Below are positions 39,401 through 52,526 of a stretch of DNA of 64,000 nucleotides, in pieces. The notes beneath the pieces are model-generated. The model had not been told where the DNA came from. It saw nothing but the letters and a program-made list of their open reading frames with translations, and searched no databases. The first letter of the stretch is position 1. Every line of letters begins with the position of its first letter. The stretch comes from Lateolabrax maculatus (taxonomy: Eukaryota > Chordata > Actinopteri > Acropomatiformes > Lateolabracidae): NCBI GenBank assembly GCA_031216445.1, contig CM062219.1, positions 11,650,501 to 11,714,500 of the forward strand, in the 5' to 3' direction. The translations under genes and the position numbers were made by a program.

Positions 39401-40640
39401 ACTGAAATACAGTTTCTCAACAACTATTGGGTGGATTGCCATGGAATTTTGCAGAGACATTCATGGTCCTGACAGGGAGAAAACTACTGGCTTTGGTGAT
39501 CCCTTTTTTCCTCTAGCGCCACCTTGACATTTGTGGTTTTGAGAGAAACGTCTCAACAGTTATTGGAAGGTCATGAAATTGGTGTCAACATTCATGTTAC
39601 CATCAGGGTGAATTTTCATATTTTTGAGTATCCCTTAACTTCTCATTTAGCACCATCCTCAGGTCAGAATTGTCTTTTGTTCAATACTTTGGTTTATGAC
39701 CAAATACCTGCAAAACTCCTGACATTCCCATCAGCCTCAGCTGTTAGCATGCTTTTCACTGTGGGGCATGTTGCCATGCCAAGGTTAGCATTAAGCTCAA
39801 AGCACCTCCCTACACAGCCTCAGCCACAAGCAACTCACGCATGGCTGCAGTCTGTTTGTCATGCTAATACAAATGTTTTAACTGACAGTTTCTCCTACTT
39901 TTTCCTTTCCTCAGGGTGCATTTTATGGCCTCATGATTGGCCTGCTTATCGGCCTGTCCAGGATGATGGCTGAGTTTGCTTATGGGACCGGCAGCTGTGT
40001 TAACCCCAGTAACTGTCCCACCATCATTTGTGGAGTCCACTACCTCTACTTCTCCATCATCCTGTTTGCTGTCTCCTGTATCATCATCCTGGGAGTCTCT
40101 CTCATGACCAAACCCATCGACGACAAGCATGTACGTGACTGCTGTGAGATATTCCGAAATATGACACAGCCATAGCCAGCTTTATAAATAATCCGTTTCA
40201 ACCTATGTGCTGTTTGTCTAGTTGTATCGATTGTGCTGGAGCCTGAGGAACTGTACGGAGGAGAGGGTGGATCTTGAACAGGAGGATTGGGTTGATAACA
40301 GAGATTCCGACAGTATGGAAATAGAAGGTAATCAGCAGAAATATTGTATAAACATATACAGATGTATTCACACATGTACGCACACAAGCAGATTTTCTTA
40401 ATTGCATTTTTTTCTTCCATTACAGAACCCCAGGAGAAGCCAGGCTTGTGCAAGAAGGCAGTGCTGAGCTTCTGCGGCCTGGAGCAGCAAAAAGCCGCCA
40501 AGCTGAGTGCAGAAGAGCAGGCGGAGCTGCAGAGGAAGCTCACAGACACCTCAGAGGTGCCTCTATGGAGGAACATTGTCAACGGCAACGCCATCATTCT
40601 CCTCTCTGTGGCTGTTTTCTGTCATGGTTTTTTCGGTTAA
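33478..40640 (+). CDS. slc5a1: Sodium/glucose cotransporter 1 (SGLT1)
   Basis: Fifteen coding exons: 33478-33615, 34186-34257, 34672-34776, 35017-35076, 35333-35437, 35539-35644, 36126-36206, 36334-36542, 37576-37711, 37876-37983, 38083-38233, 38333-38501, 39915-40130, 40222-40327 and 40426-40640. All have GT/AG borders and matching phases and sum to 1977 nt, or 658 residues (human 664). This is a 14-helix SSS-family membrane protein that couples two Na+ to uptake of one glucose or galactose, typically at the apical membrane of gut and kidney. Residues equivalent to human Asn78, His83, Glu102, Asp204, Tyr290, Trp291 and Gln457 are present (fish 79, 84, 103, 205, 287, 288, 454). An NIS sequon at 247 corresponds to the glycosylated Asn of the extracellular loop. 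The C-terminus FCHGFFG matches FCHAYFA of human SGLT1. SGLT1 is preferred over SGLT2 and SLC5A4 by overall resemblance. The N-terminal 30 residues are the most divergent part. Confidence 0.95.
37187..37487. mobile_element. MITE-like element in slc5a1 intron 8
   Basis: The ends are imperfect inverted repeats: the left end GACCAGTGTGTAGGATTTGG pairs with the right end, whose complement reads GACCTGTATAGGATTTAGTG. The interior contains ACCGCCATGTTTCTACAGTA and ACACTGGCTCTAGA, blocks that I associate with a repeat common in teleosts. No coding capacity. Target-site duplication was not clear. Confidence 0.65.
38640..38745 (-). repeat. Interspersed repeat family A, end fragment
   Basis: Only one end of family A is present (GATATTTCAGTCTGGATCAA), running into a short CAGA array, inside slc5a1 intron 12. 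It is in the opposite orientation to the longer copy 640 bases downstream in the same intron. Confidence 0.65.
39375..39806 (+). repeat. Interspersed repeat family A, copy 2
   Basis: Begins at CCATTTTGGTCCAGACTGAA and ends at TTAAGCTCAAAGCACC. Located in slc5a1 intron 12, just upstream of the acceptor at 39914. Middle blocks (GGATTGCCATGGAATTTTG, TTTGTGGTTTTGAGAGAAA) align with copies at 21871-22190 and 58052-58500. Confidence 0.8.
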
Positions 40641-41780
40641 AGAAACTCGACTGACCCAAATTGCTCTCAGATACGGATTTTGTGTGAATGTAAATTATAA
40701 CCATATAAACTGTTGTCCACAACCCTTTAAAATAAGATTAAGAGACCTCGGATTGTGTATGGCTACTGAACTCCTCCAGGACATTAAATATATTTTTGTA
40801 AAGTAGGTGCCTGTCTTAAACCTTCAAAATATTTTAAAACTGTACACAGGTCTGGTGTAAAAAAGATTCTGCTAACGTTGCTGCTTTGCAGTTGAATAAA
40901 CCAGTAAACCATACTATAATAAACGGTATTAACACATATTAGAGTTAAAACACGTTAATAATGTGCACAGATATTCAGACATTTACCACACATTGTCCCT
41001 ACCCCCTGCACAGTCGTAGATCTTCCATTGTTCAGCAGGAGTTTTCTTGATTGACTTTACTGTTGCTTTTGTGATTGTATTGAGCCTAATGGGAGAGAGC
41101 TCATAAATGGAGCTGCATGGTGACTTACGCTGCCTTCACCTGAAAAGAGTGCACTCACGCTGCTCGTAATAGCGTAAATTTGTAACAGCCACAAATCTCT
41201 CTTCAGGTGAACTCAATGAAATAATCTGAATGCTTTTAGCTTTGGCAGTAATGTGTGTAAAATGTGATCACAATGTCTGTCCATCCGGATTCAGTTATCT
41301 CACTCAACACTGGAAATATAAATGCTTCTTTATTGTCTCATGTAGGTGACATGAAAGTGAATGGTTCAGTTTTCACTTTAAAAACAAAATGCCAGTAACT
41401 TACCTGTAATACATAATTTATGTAGGACAAGATAGAAGATTTTAAAATTCCAGTTAATTACTGTATTTGCTACCTCATTCTACCTACGCCTTGTTCTAAT
41501 CATTATAAGTGCTCAAAGTCCATGAATGCTGTCACTTCTTAAATTTCTGCAACTTACTGACTGTTGTTTTTAGTGTTAATGAATAAAAACATCTCAGGGA
41601 AGTAGGGTTGTGAATACCACAGAGCGCTGTCTCACTCTTCACTGTTGTTCCTGCTGAAAATGTAACACACTGGTTTGCTGTTTATTTTATTGCACATTAA
41701 CTTACTGGTAAAATCTGCTCTTCTAGAGGTAAATCATATCCTTTGTGTACTTTGTAAATAAACGCTGAATGACAAACACA
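40641..41780 (+). other. slc5a1: slc5a1 3' UTR with alternative poly(A) signals
   Basis: Three AATAAA hexamers follow the stop codon at 40895-40900, 41582-41587 and 41757-41762. Any could end the transcript, giving UTRs of roughly 0.27, 0.96 or 1.14 kb. No other feature is visible. Confidence 0.5.
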
Positions 41781-44700
41781 CAATCACTTTTTAATAGACT
41801 TGTGAGTCATTATGACTCATGTATTATGTCAGTCTTATCACTAACTGTGGTTAATGTACAAGGCTTTTGAATAATTTATGATTTCTGCCTTGGACTTGCA
41901 TACCTTGTTCTCTGCAGTTAATCTCTTATCCCTGTTGCATATAACTTCACTTCATTTCAGTTTGAATCATATCATATCATATCAGAAATTAATCGAGTGA
42001 TTCAGTTGACCTGTTCGGTCATTGTTTGAAGAAGAAGAGTCTAAATCAAATGAAAGTATTGATGAGGAAAACATTATTTTTTACATCTTTGTCTGGGTTT
42101 TCTTTCTTTTGTTAACCCAGCCTAGTCTAAGCACCCTGTGGAGTGTGTCCACTTGACCAAGTCTGAGAAGGAGGCCGAGCTGTCTCACTCCACAGGGGCC
42201 ACAGTTGCCATTTGAGGTGATAAATTTCAGCATGTAACATCTTTCAAAATATGACATCCAAAGCATTTATATGAAGGAGTAAAATACAACAAACATCCAT
42301 ATAGAAGCAAACAAGAAGAAGTGTGTTACCAGAATATCCTTTTAAAATTAGAAATAAAGAGTAAAAAGACAATATGAGCAACTGAGTGCTTAATGAGGAT
42401 TGATGCACATTTATATTTTTTTCTTATTTGTTGCCCTGTCCTGAGCTGAGTCCTGTATTGATATAAAATGGAGATGAATACAAAATAATTTGGTTATCCA
42501 CATATAAATAATCTAATAATTCAGTTAGTGCCATATTTATATTCTAATAAAATAATGCTTCCACAAATGATGATGACACAAAAAGCTTTACAAAAGTAAT
42601 ATTTGTTGCAGGACTGTTAGTTTAAGTATTTTTTCTATCACATAAAACAAGAGGATACAGTGCAAAGAGCAAGATAGCTAAAACACAGTGGCCCCCTAGT
42701 GACACAATAGCCTCATTACACAGGACAAGATCCTACATTACTCCATGCAGGAAACTGGACAAGACAAACTTTCAATGGCTTAAATCCTTCAACTGTAGAA
42801 ACTATTTAGGCTGCAGCTTTAACGTGACATATCAGCCATCAAACTCAGATCCAATTTTTCCAAAAATTATTGTCATGAGTGTGGCACATGTGTATTCAGC
42901 AATCGTGCAGTGGTGGGCTCACTCCTGCACTTTAAAAAAAATTATTCTGATGACATAAGGTTTTGTTTGTATAAAAATGAGACAATCCAAGTGGGTATTG
43001 GTGCAGTCTATGCTGCTTTGGGCCTATTCATTCTCCCCAGATCAGTTCTGTGGGGTTGGGATGTATCAGCGAACATGGCTGTCATTTACAGTGTGTTTCT
43101 CTCTCCCTAATTCAATAAAATATTGGAACTGTATATCCGTGTTTATGTCATGCTTCTCAAACTCATATGCAGTGACAGTAGACTGAAGTTGAGGGTTATA
43201 CTGTGGCACAGTAATGTGCTAAACCTACATGTGTCTTGTCTTTAATGACAAATTTCGAAAGAAGAAGAAGTATGCCTCAGGGCATGTTAGGTATTCAGTT
43301 CCTTATAGCTCCCTCTGAACTGCACGTCACCTCTTAAGACTGAAATTAGAAAATTCTTACAGGAGAAAAACAACTCCAAAAGACCTTGACTTTCCCATAA
43401 ACCTTAGTTTATGGCCCACAGAGTTCACTTGGCCGTAAACATCCTACACACATTTTCGTAATGTTTTGGTCCACTGACATTTGCAAGAAGTGCATAATAA
43501 CAGCGTTCCTGGTCTATTCTTAAACAAACAACAATTTGCCCTGCTGCAAGTGTTTTTCTTAGACTGTGAAAACCTGACTTTTCCACTAGTTATACTTCAG
43601 TATTTCAGTGCTCTATGTTTATAGGATTATAATGATCTACAATTTCAGATAGAGAAAACCTGACATCTCCTTTTTGTCTTATATAGTTGCATTAAAATAT
43701 TAAAGCATTGTTATTGATTACAACGGTGAACACACCTTTCAGCCATAGCAATAAGATTGGTGGTACAAAAATGGGTTTCTTTCACTTCATTTATTGGTCC
43801 TTCAACAAGAATTAAATCCCCTGGAAATGTATTTGTCAAGCTGACTTTGAGTGTTAAATATTTAATAAATCATAACTAATGTTAACTTTTTTTGAGTGGT
43901 GCTTATTTGTTCATTAGCAGTATTGAGCAAGTTGAAAATGTAATCAATTACACTTATTATTAATATATTAATATTATAAAGTAATATTTACTATTTACTG
44001 TAATCATTTACTCATTACTTTAATTACTTTACTAGTGCAGCTGCAACCTTTTAGCAACCTCAAACACCATATGTTGCATCTTTTGTAGTTCACACGTGGA
44101 AATAGAGAATGATACATTGTAGTTTAATACAACAGTTTCAGGTATTTACTGATCATCAACAGCTACTGCAGCTCATCATTAGCTGGCTGCATGCAGCTCT
44201 CCAGGAGTCCTGTCCTCACCATGAAGCCACGGGGTTCACGCACCGTCCAACTTTGAACAAAACCAGGCGATTCATGACATGTAATTAAGACAACTTAGGA
44301 CCTATCAATGTGTGTACACTATATTTCTGCTCTATTCCAAGGTATACATCTTTGACCAGTGTGTCCACTGAGCAAGAACAAAGAGGAACCTGACATCAAC
44401 CCTCCATCAAATTCCTGGTAAGACTGCAGAACTGAATATAACCCCAAGATGTCGGGTTCAGTAACTAAGTAAAATGACGTTACTTAATTTTAAATGGTAA
44501 CACTTTTCTTCCGCTATTTAGCAATTATATGCAGAATAGAAACATATGTTTTATAACACACTGTAATGTAGTTGTAAGCAACTAACTAGTATTTGTACAG
44601 TGTTTGTCAGCAATTCTAACTCCTATGAACACATTTTATATTGTTACTTATGTGTGCCAATTATTTGATTATAGTTTCTTAGGATTATAGCTGTTACAAA

Positions 44701-45739
44701 TACAATAAACCCTTGTATCTGCTTACAGCAGCATTAAAGTGTGTAATAAACCATTTATTAAATGTTTACACCCTGCTTATAAATGCTAAAAAGGGGCCTT
44801 AAATGCTAAAAAGTGTTGTCGTAATCACTTTACTGAAAAAACATTACTGTAACACATTACTGTATAATTAATTACTGCTGAACACTGGTCATGAATATTT
44901 AACGTTATAGAGAAACACTTGTTTTCATGACATGCACATCCAGTTGCCTAAAAAAATGTGCTGGGTAAAAGAAACAAGAAATACCAGAGAACTGCACTCG
45001 AGTCTGAGTTTGAGGAATTGATATTGCATCATGATGTGTTGAGCACATACTGTGAATCTTCCTCAAACTGACTTTGACTTATGACAAGATCTACAAAAGT
45101 GCAAGTTTATACTCACTGCTAAATCTCCTTCAAACAGCAGCTGTTTTGTGTTCAGAAGTTCAGTTATACTCTGTAACCTACTGCTCTCATTACATTATGC
45201 ATTTGATGTCCACATTATGTAAGCATAACCCTCTTACATTGATTGAAAAATGGCATCATGTTTTATTTTTTTTTCACTTTGATCTGAGGATTATTTATTG
45301 GTCAGCGCAAAGGCTAGAGGAGATACAAAACTTCTTAAAATCCATATTATGCAACATCACTGTATGTGCATATCTGAGCTGGGAGATTAGGATGCTGCCT
45401 TCAAGTTTCTGGATATAGAAACCCGGCAGTGTCAAATTTAGCAGCCAGGTTTTTTTCTCAAGTCTAAAGGAGGAGTGAATACAAATGACACCTCTCTGCT
45501 ATGTTTTTGCTTTGAGGCTCTGCTTGCAGGAATCGATTTCTGCATACAAGAATGAGATACATGTGCTCAGTGATGAATATGATGGATCTGTTTTTCCAAA
45601 GCTTCCAGTCAGCAGCCTGAAAATTAATTTGTGAGTGAATTTATGCTTTGTTTTTCCTTCTCAGATGTTCTGCACTGCTTAGATTAGATCTATTATCAGT
45701 TTCCTGTATTTCCTGTGTGCCTGGCTGGTGTACTTAACC

Positions 45740-45742
<3 letters not shown>
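41781..45742. other. Intergenic sequence between slc5a1 and the rnf208 leader
   Basis: AT-rich with no recognised exon. A 12-base perfect inverted repeat (42134-42145 with 42186-42197) with a 40-base loop is the only clear structure. A GACC/GTTACT-rich stretch at 43920-44040 and 44460-44520 looks like decayed repeat sequence. Confidence 0.6.
42134..42197. other. Inverted repeat able to form a 12-bp hairpin
   Basis: CCCTGTGGAGTG at 42134-42145 is the exact reverse complement of CACTCCACAGGG at 42186-42197. The 40-base loop contains a second small palindrome (CTTGACCAAG). Could be chance, a repeat end or a small RNA hairpin. Confidence 0.4.

Positions 45743-45809
<67 letters not shown>
45743..45809 (+). 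repeat. (TG)n microsatellite, about 33 units
   Basis: Uninterrupted TG array about 150 bases upstream of the purine-rich candidate leader exon of rnf208. The frame encoding alternating Cys-Val across it is an artefact. Confidence 0.97.
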
Positions 45810-45812
<3 letters not shown>

Positions 45813-45959
45813 TGTTTGTGTATTAATATTGCATATAAAGTGTGATTCATGGCTCTCAGTGCAAAGCCTTCATATCTCAGATGGCTGTGTGCATGTTTGT
45901 GTATAAATGTCCATGTGCGTTTATGTGTGTGCAGGCATACGTGTGTTTAGACGTGGTGG

Positions 45960-46952
45960 GGGGTGGGGAGGGTGGGTAGCACGGTTATCTTTCCTCATTG
46001 GCTGAAATATTTTTCTCTGGCAACTAGAAAACGTGATCCTGCCTGCAGAGGCACTGCAGTGTGCGCTGCAGCGAGAGAGAGCAACGAGAGAGAAAGAGAG
46101 GGAATGTGTGTGTGTGTGTGTGTGATAGAGAGAGAGAGAGAGAGAGCGAGTGAGAGAGAGAGAGGGAGACGGGGAGTGGGCAAACAAGCCACATGCATAA
46201 GGAGGGAGCCAGAGGCACAGAGACAGAGAGGGAGAGTGTGTGAGTGTGCATGTATGTGTGAGAACACTGCGCATGTGTGACTGTGAGGCGCACTGACTGG
46301 AGCAGACGGAGAAGGCAGAAGAGGAGTAATGAACGGAAGCTGAGACACGAGGAGAGATAACAGCAGAGGAGAGGGAAGGAGGGACAAGAGAGGTTTACCT
46401 GAAGACCAGAAAAAAAAAAAAAAAAAAAAGAGACGCGCAGAAAGAAAAGGAAGGAAGAGGAGGGGACGTACATGCAACACAGTACAGAAGCTCAGGTCAC
46501 TGCACATAATAAGCCGAATAATTTGAGGGGCTTAGGCAGAGGGATGGAGAAAGAGAGACCAGAGGGAGATGCTCAGCCCCAGCTCGGTGGAGAAGGAGCA
46601 GGGGTGGGAGAGTGAAGGACAAAGGTGCTAGGGAGGAGAGGAGAAGAGGAACGAGGGATGCAGAGCTCAACGAAAGCAGCCCAGTACATGACGCATCCAC
46701 CTTGTAACAGCTTCCTCCATCTTACATCTCCTCCATGTTTCCCTCCCTTCGCTGCTGCTTGTTGTTCATCCTGCTAGAATCAAATGGACAGAAGAGAGCA
46801 TACTCCCTCTGGCGAGACATCCCCTGAACAAAGAGACTGAGCCGCTTGGTTTATCTTCACAGGACAAGCATCAACAACGTCGACCGCAACCACTGGAACA
46901 GGAGCGAGGAGGCAAGAGAGGACTGGAACAAGACAAGTGCGTAGGCAGACAG
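45960..46952 (+). other. rnf208: Candidate noncoding leader exon of rnf208, purine-rich
   Basis: A GA-rich block (GA arrays at about 46082-46170, A20 at 46410-46429) with scattered CpGs ends in a good donor, CAG then GTGAGG, with the intron beginning at 46953. The next coding exon on the same strand is rnf208, whose acceptor is at 54145. An intermediate acceptor TTTGCAG at 47089-47095 may start a further exon. The open frames across the GA block are low-complexity and not protein-like. Assignment to rnf208 rests on order and strand only. Confidence 0.35.
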
Positions 46953-48923
46953 GTGAGGATGAGATGCATCTGTTTTAGTTGGAAAAATACTGTGTGTTAA
47001 TCTTCATATTTTGTACCTGTATGTTCTGTATGTTTCCGATCTGTGAGGTGTGGCTCCTCTGTGTGGGTTTCATACTAATGTTCTTTTCTTTGCAGCTCTC
47101 AAATAGACAGAGGTGGTCTTTCGCTTTGTTACGTTAAGCTGGGATTTACACGGTTGTTGCATCATTGCCGTCCATTTTGCAGACACACACACACAGATGC
47201 ATGAATGGAGACACACACATGCACAGACAAACACCTGCACACCTGCTTATCTGCATTAATCGCAGACGACGGTTAGAATCTGTGAATTGACTGTGCTGAT
47301 GAGTTGGTTTGGGTGTAGGTGGATGTATCTTCAGGGTGTCATGTCTCCAGCGGTTTTGACATTTCACAGACCTCTGCACAGACAGACAGTGTGGGCAGGA
47401 GGAAGGGAGGGGGGCTGATAGGGACAGGGCAGGGACGGCCTGTTCCGTAGCTGTCAGCAGCACTAAGGCATCTCCATATTGGCCATACATTGGCGCTGCA
47501 GTGAGGGTGCTGGGCACACCATGCTGCGATTGCATAACTACTCCCGAACGCACACCCCTCCCACATGCTAAAGCGGCTCCATCTCGCACGGTCCAAATGT
47601 TTTGGCCACCTCGCCTCTCTCTCACACACACGAGTCCCTCCTGAGTCCCAGCTCACACAACATCAACATTGCCGTCCACCTTAAACCTGTGCCGAGACAG
47701 CCTCCTTAAAAGAAAAAATCAATCGCCCCAGTCAATCAAGCCACTGTTGTTATTGAAGAGCTAGACATTTGCTGAACCTTTCCCTCATAAATCTTCGATG
47801 AGGTCTGTGTCAGGCAGAGTGATGATGGCTATTGCTTTTATTTTTCTGCCTGTGTGCAGCTCTGCCATGTTGCTGTGGGAGCTATATAGACGAGAACAAA
47901 GAGCACTTGGCTGTAATGAATTGCGAGGCAAAATGGCCGATGCCTGCCATGAATGACAGCCAGCTGAATTATTAAAAACAACACCTCCCCACACATTCAC
48001 TAAGCACTTTCCGCCCATGCAAAAACACAAACATCAGACTGCCATTGTACAGTAGCCTATGGAATAATTGCATGTAAACACAGGTTGATGGATTGACTGT
48101 ATAACAGTAGAGCCAAACATCATATCTGGATCTGAATCCTGGGAAAAAATATCTACATGTATTTAAATCTGTTAGCATGACAGCAACTCATTCGTAAAAT
48201 TCATGTAATCAAAATCCCATTGAGAAAAGCGTGACTTAAAAAACAATGACATTTAAAGTTTTATATAATATGGCTGCAACAAAACAAATATAAAACAACA
48301 CAAACACAAAAACAAGAAAGACATTGAGTTGCATCTGTCATCTGCATTCATACAGGCCCACACTTAATATACTTTTCAAATTGTAAAATATGTCACAGAG
48401 GCAAATCCTCCTTGAATCATTCACAGTATTTACTGAATCCCTGCAAATGCCACGATTTCCAGGGAGAAGCTGCAGCCAGCAAACATACAGTAAATCTGGG
48501 GATTTATCCTCGGATCACTCCAAGACCATAACATGTTATGTAATCAAAATACAACATAATATCCCACACAGGTCCGAAGAGAAATGCGGTGATGCTTTTG
48601 ACCAGCAGAGACATGAATGTGTATACACATCTTAACATAGCTGACATACCTGACATACTGCTGGTATGTGGTGCAAGGACACAAAGACCCGGTCCGTCCG
48701 TTCTGTCCGGGGCAACAAACTGCTCACACAGACAGATAGATGGATGGATGGACACACAGCAAGAGGGACAGATGGATAGATAGAGACAGACAGATTTTCA
48801 TTGAGAGAAAGGAGAGAGAGACAGGCAGGCAGACAAACCAATGCAGGGTCTCTATGACTCATTCAGAACATGATGCCCTTCTCCTGCTCTCCGATCTGCA
48901 CAGGTGGAATCAATCCAGTTTGA

Positions 48924-48925
<2 letters not shown>

Positions 48926-48992
<67 letters not shown>
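48926..48992 (+). repeat. (TG)n microsatellite, about 33 units
   Basis: Uninterrupted GT array, followed about 475 bases later by a complementary CA array. Confidence 0.97.
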
Positions 48993-48994
<2 letters not shown>

Positions 48995-49468
48995 GGAGAT
49001 TAAGGAACATAGTGGGAGTGTGAGAGGATAGGAATGTTCAAGGCGTGTGGAGCTGTGCGTGTTTTTTTTTCTCTCTTCAGGTGCGTGTCAGTTTAATCAG
49101 TCAGAGATAAATCTAGCGTGGCTGATAGCATATAAACTTTTAAAATTGTTTCTTTTACTGGCTCATATCTGTTTGTTATCTGTTTGTTGGTGTGCCAGCT
49201 GGAATGAAAAGGGTGGTGGCGTGTATATGACGGGGAGTTTTATGAGGGTGAAAATGTTTTAGTACATGTGTGCGTGACTTTGTACTGTGTTTGCAGCTCT
49301 GTGTGTGTTTAATGGTATGAGGAATTTGCTGCCGGGACAGGCTCCTCTGACATCTCTGTGGTCAGCTCTCTTCTTCCTCCTCTTGCTTGTGATGACGAGG
49401 TCAAATGCCTGCCATGATTTCATTAGTGTAATAATTCCTCTGCAGGGAGATGATCCAGAGCTATGTAT

Positions 49469-49487
49469 ACACACACACACCCACACC

Positions 49488-49524
<37 letters not shown>
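49469..49524 (+). repeat. (CA)n microsatellite with one interruption
   Basis: AC units interrupted by CCACACCG at 49480-49490. Complementary to the TG array at 48926-48992 when both are in one transcript. Confidence 0.95.
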
Positions 49525-49526
<2 letters not shown>

Positions 49527-52273
49527 AATGTCAAGACTGTGGGAGAGCTGCAGCACTGTGTTAATATGGTGGCTGGGTCGGAGATGAGCTCCTTACATAA
49601 CCGGAGAGGGCTCCGTCGATTAGGAAGAGGTTGCGCCAAAGCCGGGCCCATCAGCAGGCAGCCTGCATCAGTTATCAGCCCTTTTCACAGAACTGTCACC
49701 AAATTAGAGGGTAATTTTAGCTGCTTCATCTCCCCCAGGCTCAAAGGCTCCTCATGCAGCCTGTTTGCCTTATCAACTTGACCCCTGCCACTACCAGGCA
49801 GACATGTTTTCACAAGCTGTTTATAACCACAAAATCTAGTCTAGACATACATCTGTGAAAAGTGGAGCGGATTGTTTCAATTTCAAACAATAGCCCAACT
49901 GATACAGGATTTTTAAGGCCAATACTTTTATCAAAATTCTTTAGATCCCTTAAATTTGTTTGTATTCTGCAGTTAATGTAATGGAGACACTCTTTTCTAA
50001 ATTACCTCAGACATATACACACCAATACAGTTATATGTGCAATAACCTGCCAGCAGATTTATCAGTCGATCTCTAATTCAAACCATAATATGGTTTAGTT
50101 TGATCTCAATTCAAATTTCAGGCCTAAAGTCACGCTCTTACACTTATTATATAACCATGTTCATTTAAAATTGTTTGATGCTGATATTATTTCTGAGTTT
50201 AGGTACAAATAAAAAATAAATTAAAAATGACATTTTTGACACCTTACTTTAATGAATACAAACGTGTTTTTCCACATAACAGTGTTTTATTCAGAAAAGA
50301 AGCAAAACTTCTCAAATGTTAAATATTGTCTAAATACAAGCAGAACTTTGCAGAAATTAAAACATAGTCTGAAGTGTCAAAATTATGATTTAAACCAGAA
50401 AATATCTGTTCATGGAATAAGTTAACAAGACTAACAATCTGATTATGTGTCACATACATATTTCAGTTTGTTTTCCAGCCATAATTATGACAGTATGATC
50501 ATATTGTCTATATTGTTTTTCACAATGCCCAAATTAATGACTCCAAGTACTTAACTAACAAAATTAGCTAAATGTTTTTTTAAATATTGTAAGAGTTTTG
50601 TCTCATATAATACTAATAGTGGAATTGTACTGAATATCAATTGGATTCTTTTTATGTGATTTTGCATACATTTGTCATATAGTGATTCATATACATTTTT
50701 TAAATAATTTTTCTTCTTTCTGTTCATTCCTGTACCTGTAACACCATCACATACACATTCATTATCAACGCTTCTCAGAAATGTCTTGCATAAATATCTC
50801 TTCATAAAGAACCAAGCATCGCCCCCTAAATATGTCACTATCAAGATAAAAATGACGTGATATTTTTGCTGCACACGCCCTGGTGGGTGTTTATCAAATG
50901 TGTGTGAATGCATACTGCGTTTGCAAGACGATGAGAAACAAAACTGAGACTATTTTGGGATAGGTGTTGAAGCACTGCAGCGCTGGAGGAACACATTTAG
51001 TGAGATTGTGAGTGTTTGAGTGCAGGGTGTACAAATATGTCAACAGAGTCATTGAGAAAGGATAAAAGGGAGAAACAAATGTCTGCCTGCTTGCCCAATA
51101 TGGCCCGTTGCATCACGTGAAAGTAATGGGCTGAAGCACTTCTGCCTGTTAGGTACATCTCTCTCATTCGGTGTGAATCTTCAGCAGGGGTTGGGGGCAG
51201 GAAACCACTGAGAGGTACATACTGTAGATAAACAAACCATAAATAGACACCAGAACCAGCGCTGCACTCCCTCTCTTCTCTTTCTCTCTCTTTCTCTCTT
51301 CCTCGCCATGTAGGTCACCTCCTCTGCTCATTTTTTTTTTTTTTCCTCTACTGAATCATCACTGGTGACGGCCGTGCAGAGAATGAAAGATGTGTCATCC
51401 TCCCTCCTCTGCTGTTTGGCAGCTATTGTTTTGGTCAAACTAAAAATTTTCATCAATACACTTGTTCCTTTTCATAAACCCACACACAGTATGACATAAA
51501 CTCTCAATGCCGACTGCAACCTGTTCCCACACATGTTAGAGTCTTACTGATGCAACTCACAAGATGGCCGAGTACTGACAGGAAGCAGGAAGCACGACAA
51601 GAGCAGGAGCGCAACGTCTGTCACGATCACCTGCTTGGACCAGACAAGCATTTTGCTTTTAGTTTGTAGTCAGTTACTGGTTTTGTGCAGTTTACAGCAC
51701 AATTAACCTTCTATTACTGACATTGTTATGACTTTTTGAAGCTCTTCAAAGGTCTTTAAATGTTTTGGGTGTTAGTTCAAACAAATCTGTTTTTTTAATA
51801 CATGATTAAAATGATTTTGAGAAAATACCTGTATCAACAGGATGATCATAAAACAGCAATCTAATGCAGTCCAATACAACAGGCCTGCCATAACATCTAT
51901 CTTTACAAAGCTCATAATGTTCAGTTTTTGGTGACATTGTCAAAAATTCAATTGTATGTTTATTACTGAGCTCATAGTTAGTGGTGGTGTTGTACTGGAC
52001 TATTTATTATTGAGAGATGTTTCTAATGTGTTGTCCTACCTTTTTACATACATGAAGGGGGCAGAATATTAGAAACACCTAACATAATTGTATAACATGA
52101 TCATTAACTATGACCTCAATGCTAAAACATATCGTTAATCAACACCTCTGACAGCGTCAACAAAAACATTACAGGCTCATAAAAGTAGACTTGTTGGCAG
52201 ACTGTACAGGTGTACCTATCCAAAATGGATAGTGTATATACAAGACCCTCTTCTATCTGTATCCAAACTTACT

Positions 52274-52526
52274 AGCGCTGAAATGATTACTTGATCAACT
52301 ATAACAGTTTTTAATGAGTGATTTATTAAACATTTGTAGCATATGTGAGGATTTTTAGCTTTTTTATAAACGGAATATATTTGGGTTATTTACTGTTTTG
52401 ATAAAATATGCAATTGGAGGACAATGATTCTGGGATCTGGGATTTTGACCTTACTTGATGCAATTCTATAGACTAAACAATTAATCCTAAATCAATATAA
52501 TGAAAATAATCATTAGTTCCTGCCAT
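52274..52526. mobile_element. Family B repeat, near-complete foldback copy
   Basis: Starts CGCTGAAATGATTACTTGAT and ends AATAATCATTAGTTCCTGCC, so the two ends are imperfect inverted complements (consensus GCTGCAACTAA-GATTA inwards). It is about 250 bases long and has no open frame. Typical of a MITE or foldback element. Confidence 0.65.

Noticed and set aside
45715..45906. Open frame encoding Cys-Val repeats
   Set aside because: Produced by the TG microsatellite.
45921..46507. Overlapping long frames of up to 170 codons, rich in Ser/Leu or Arg/Glu
   Set aside because: Products of GA/CT-rich low-complexity sequence in the candidate leader exon, present in several frames at once with no recognisable domain.
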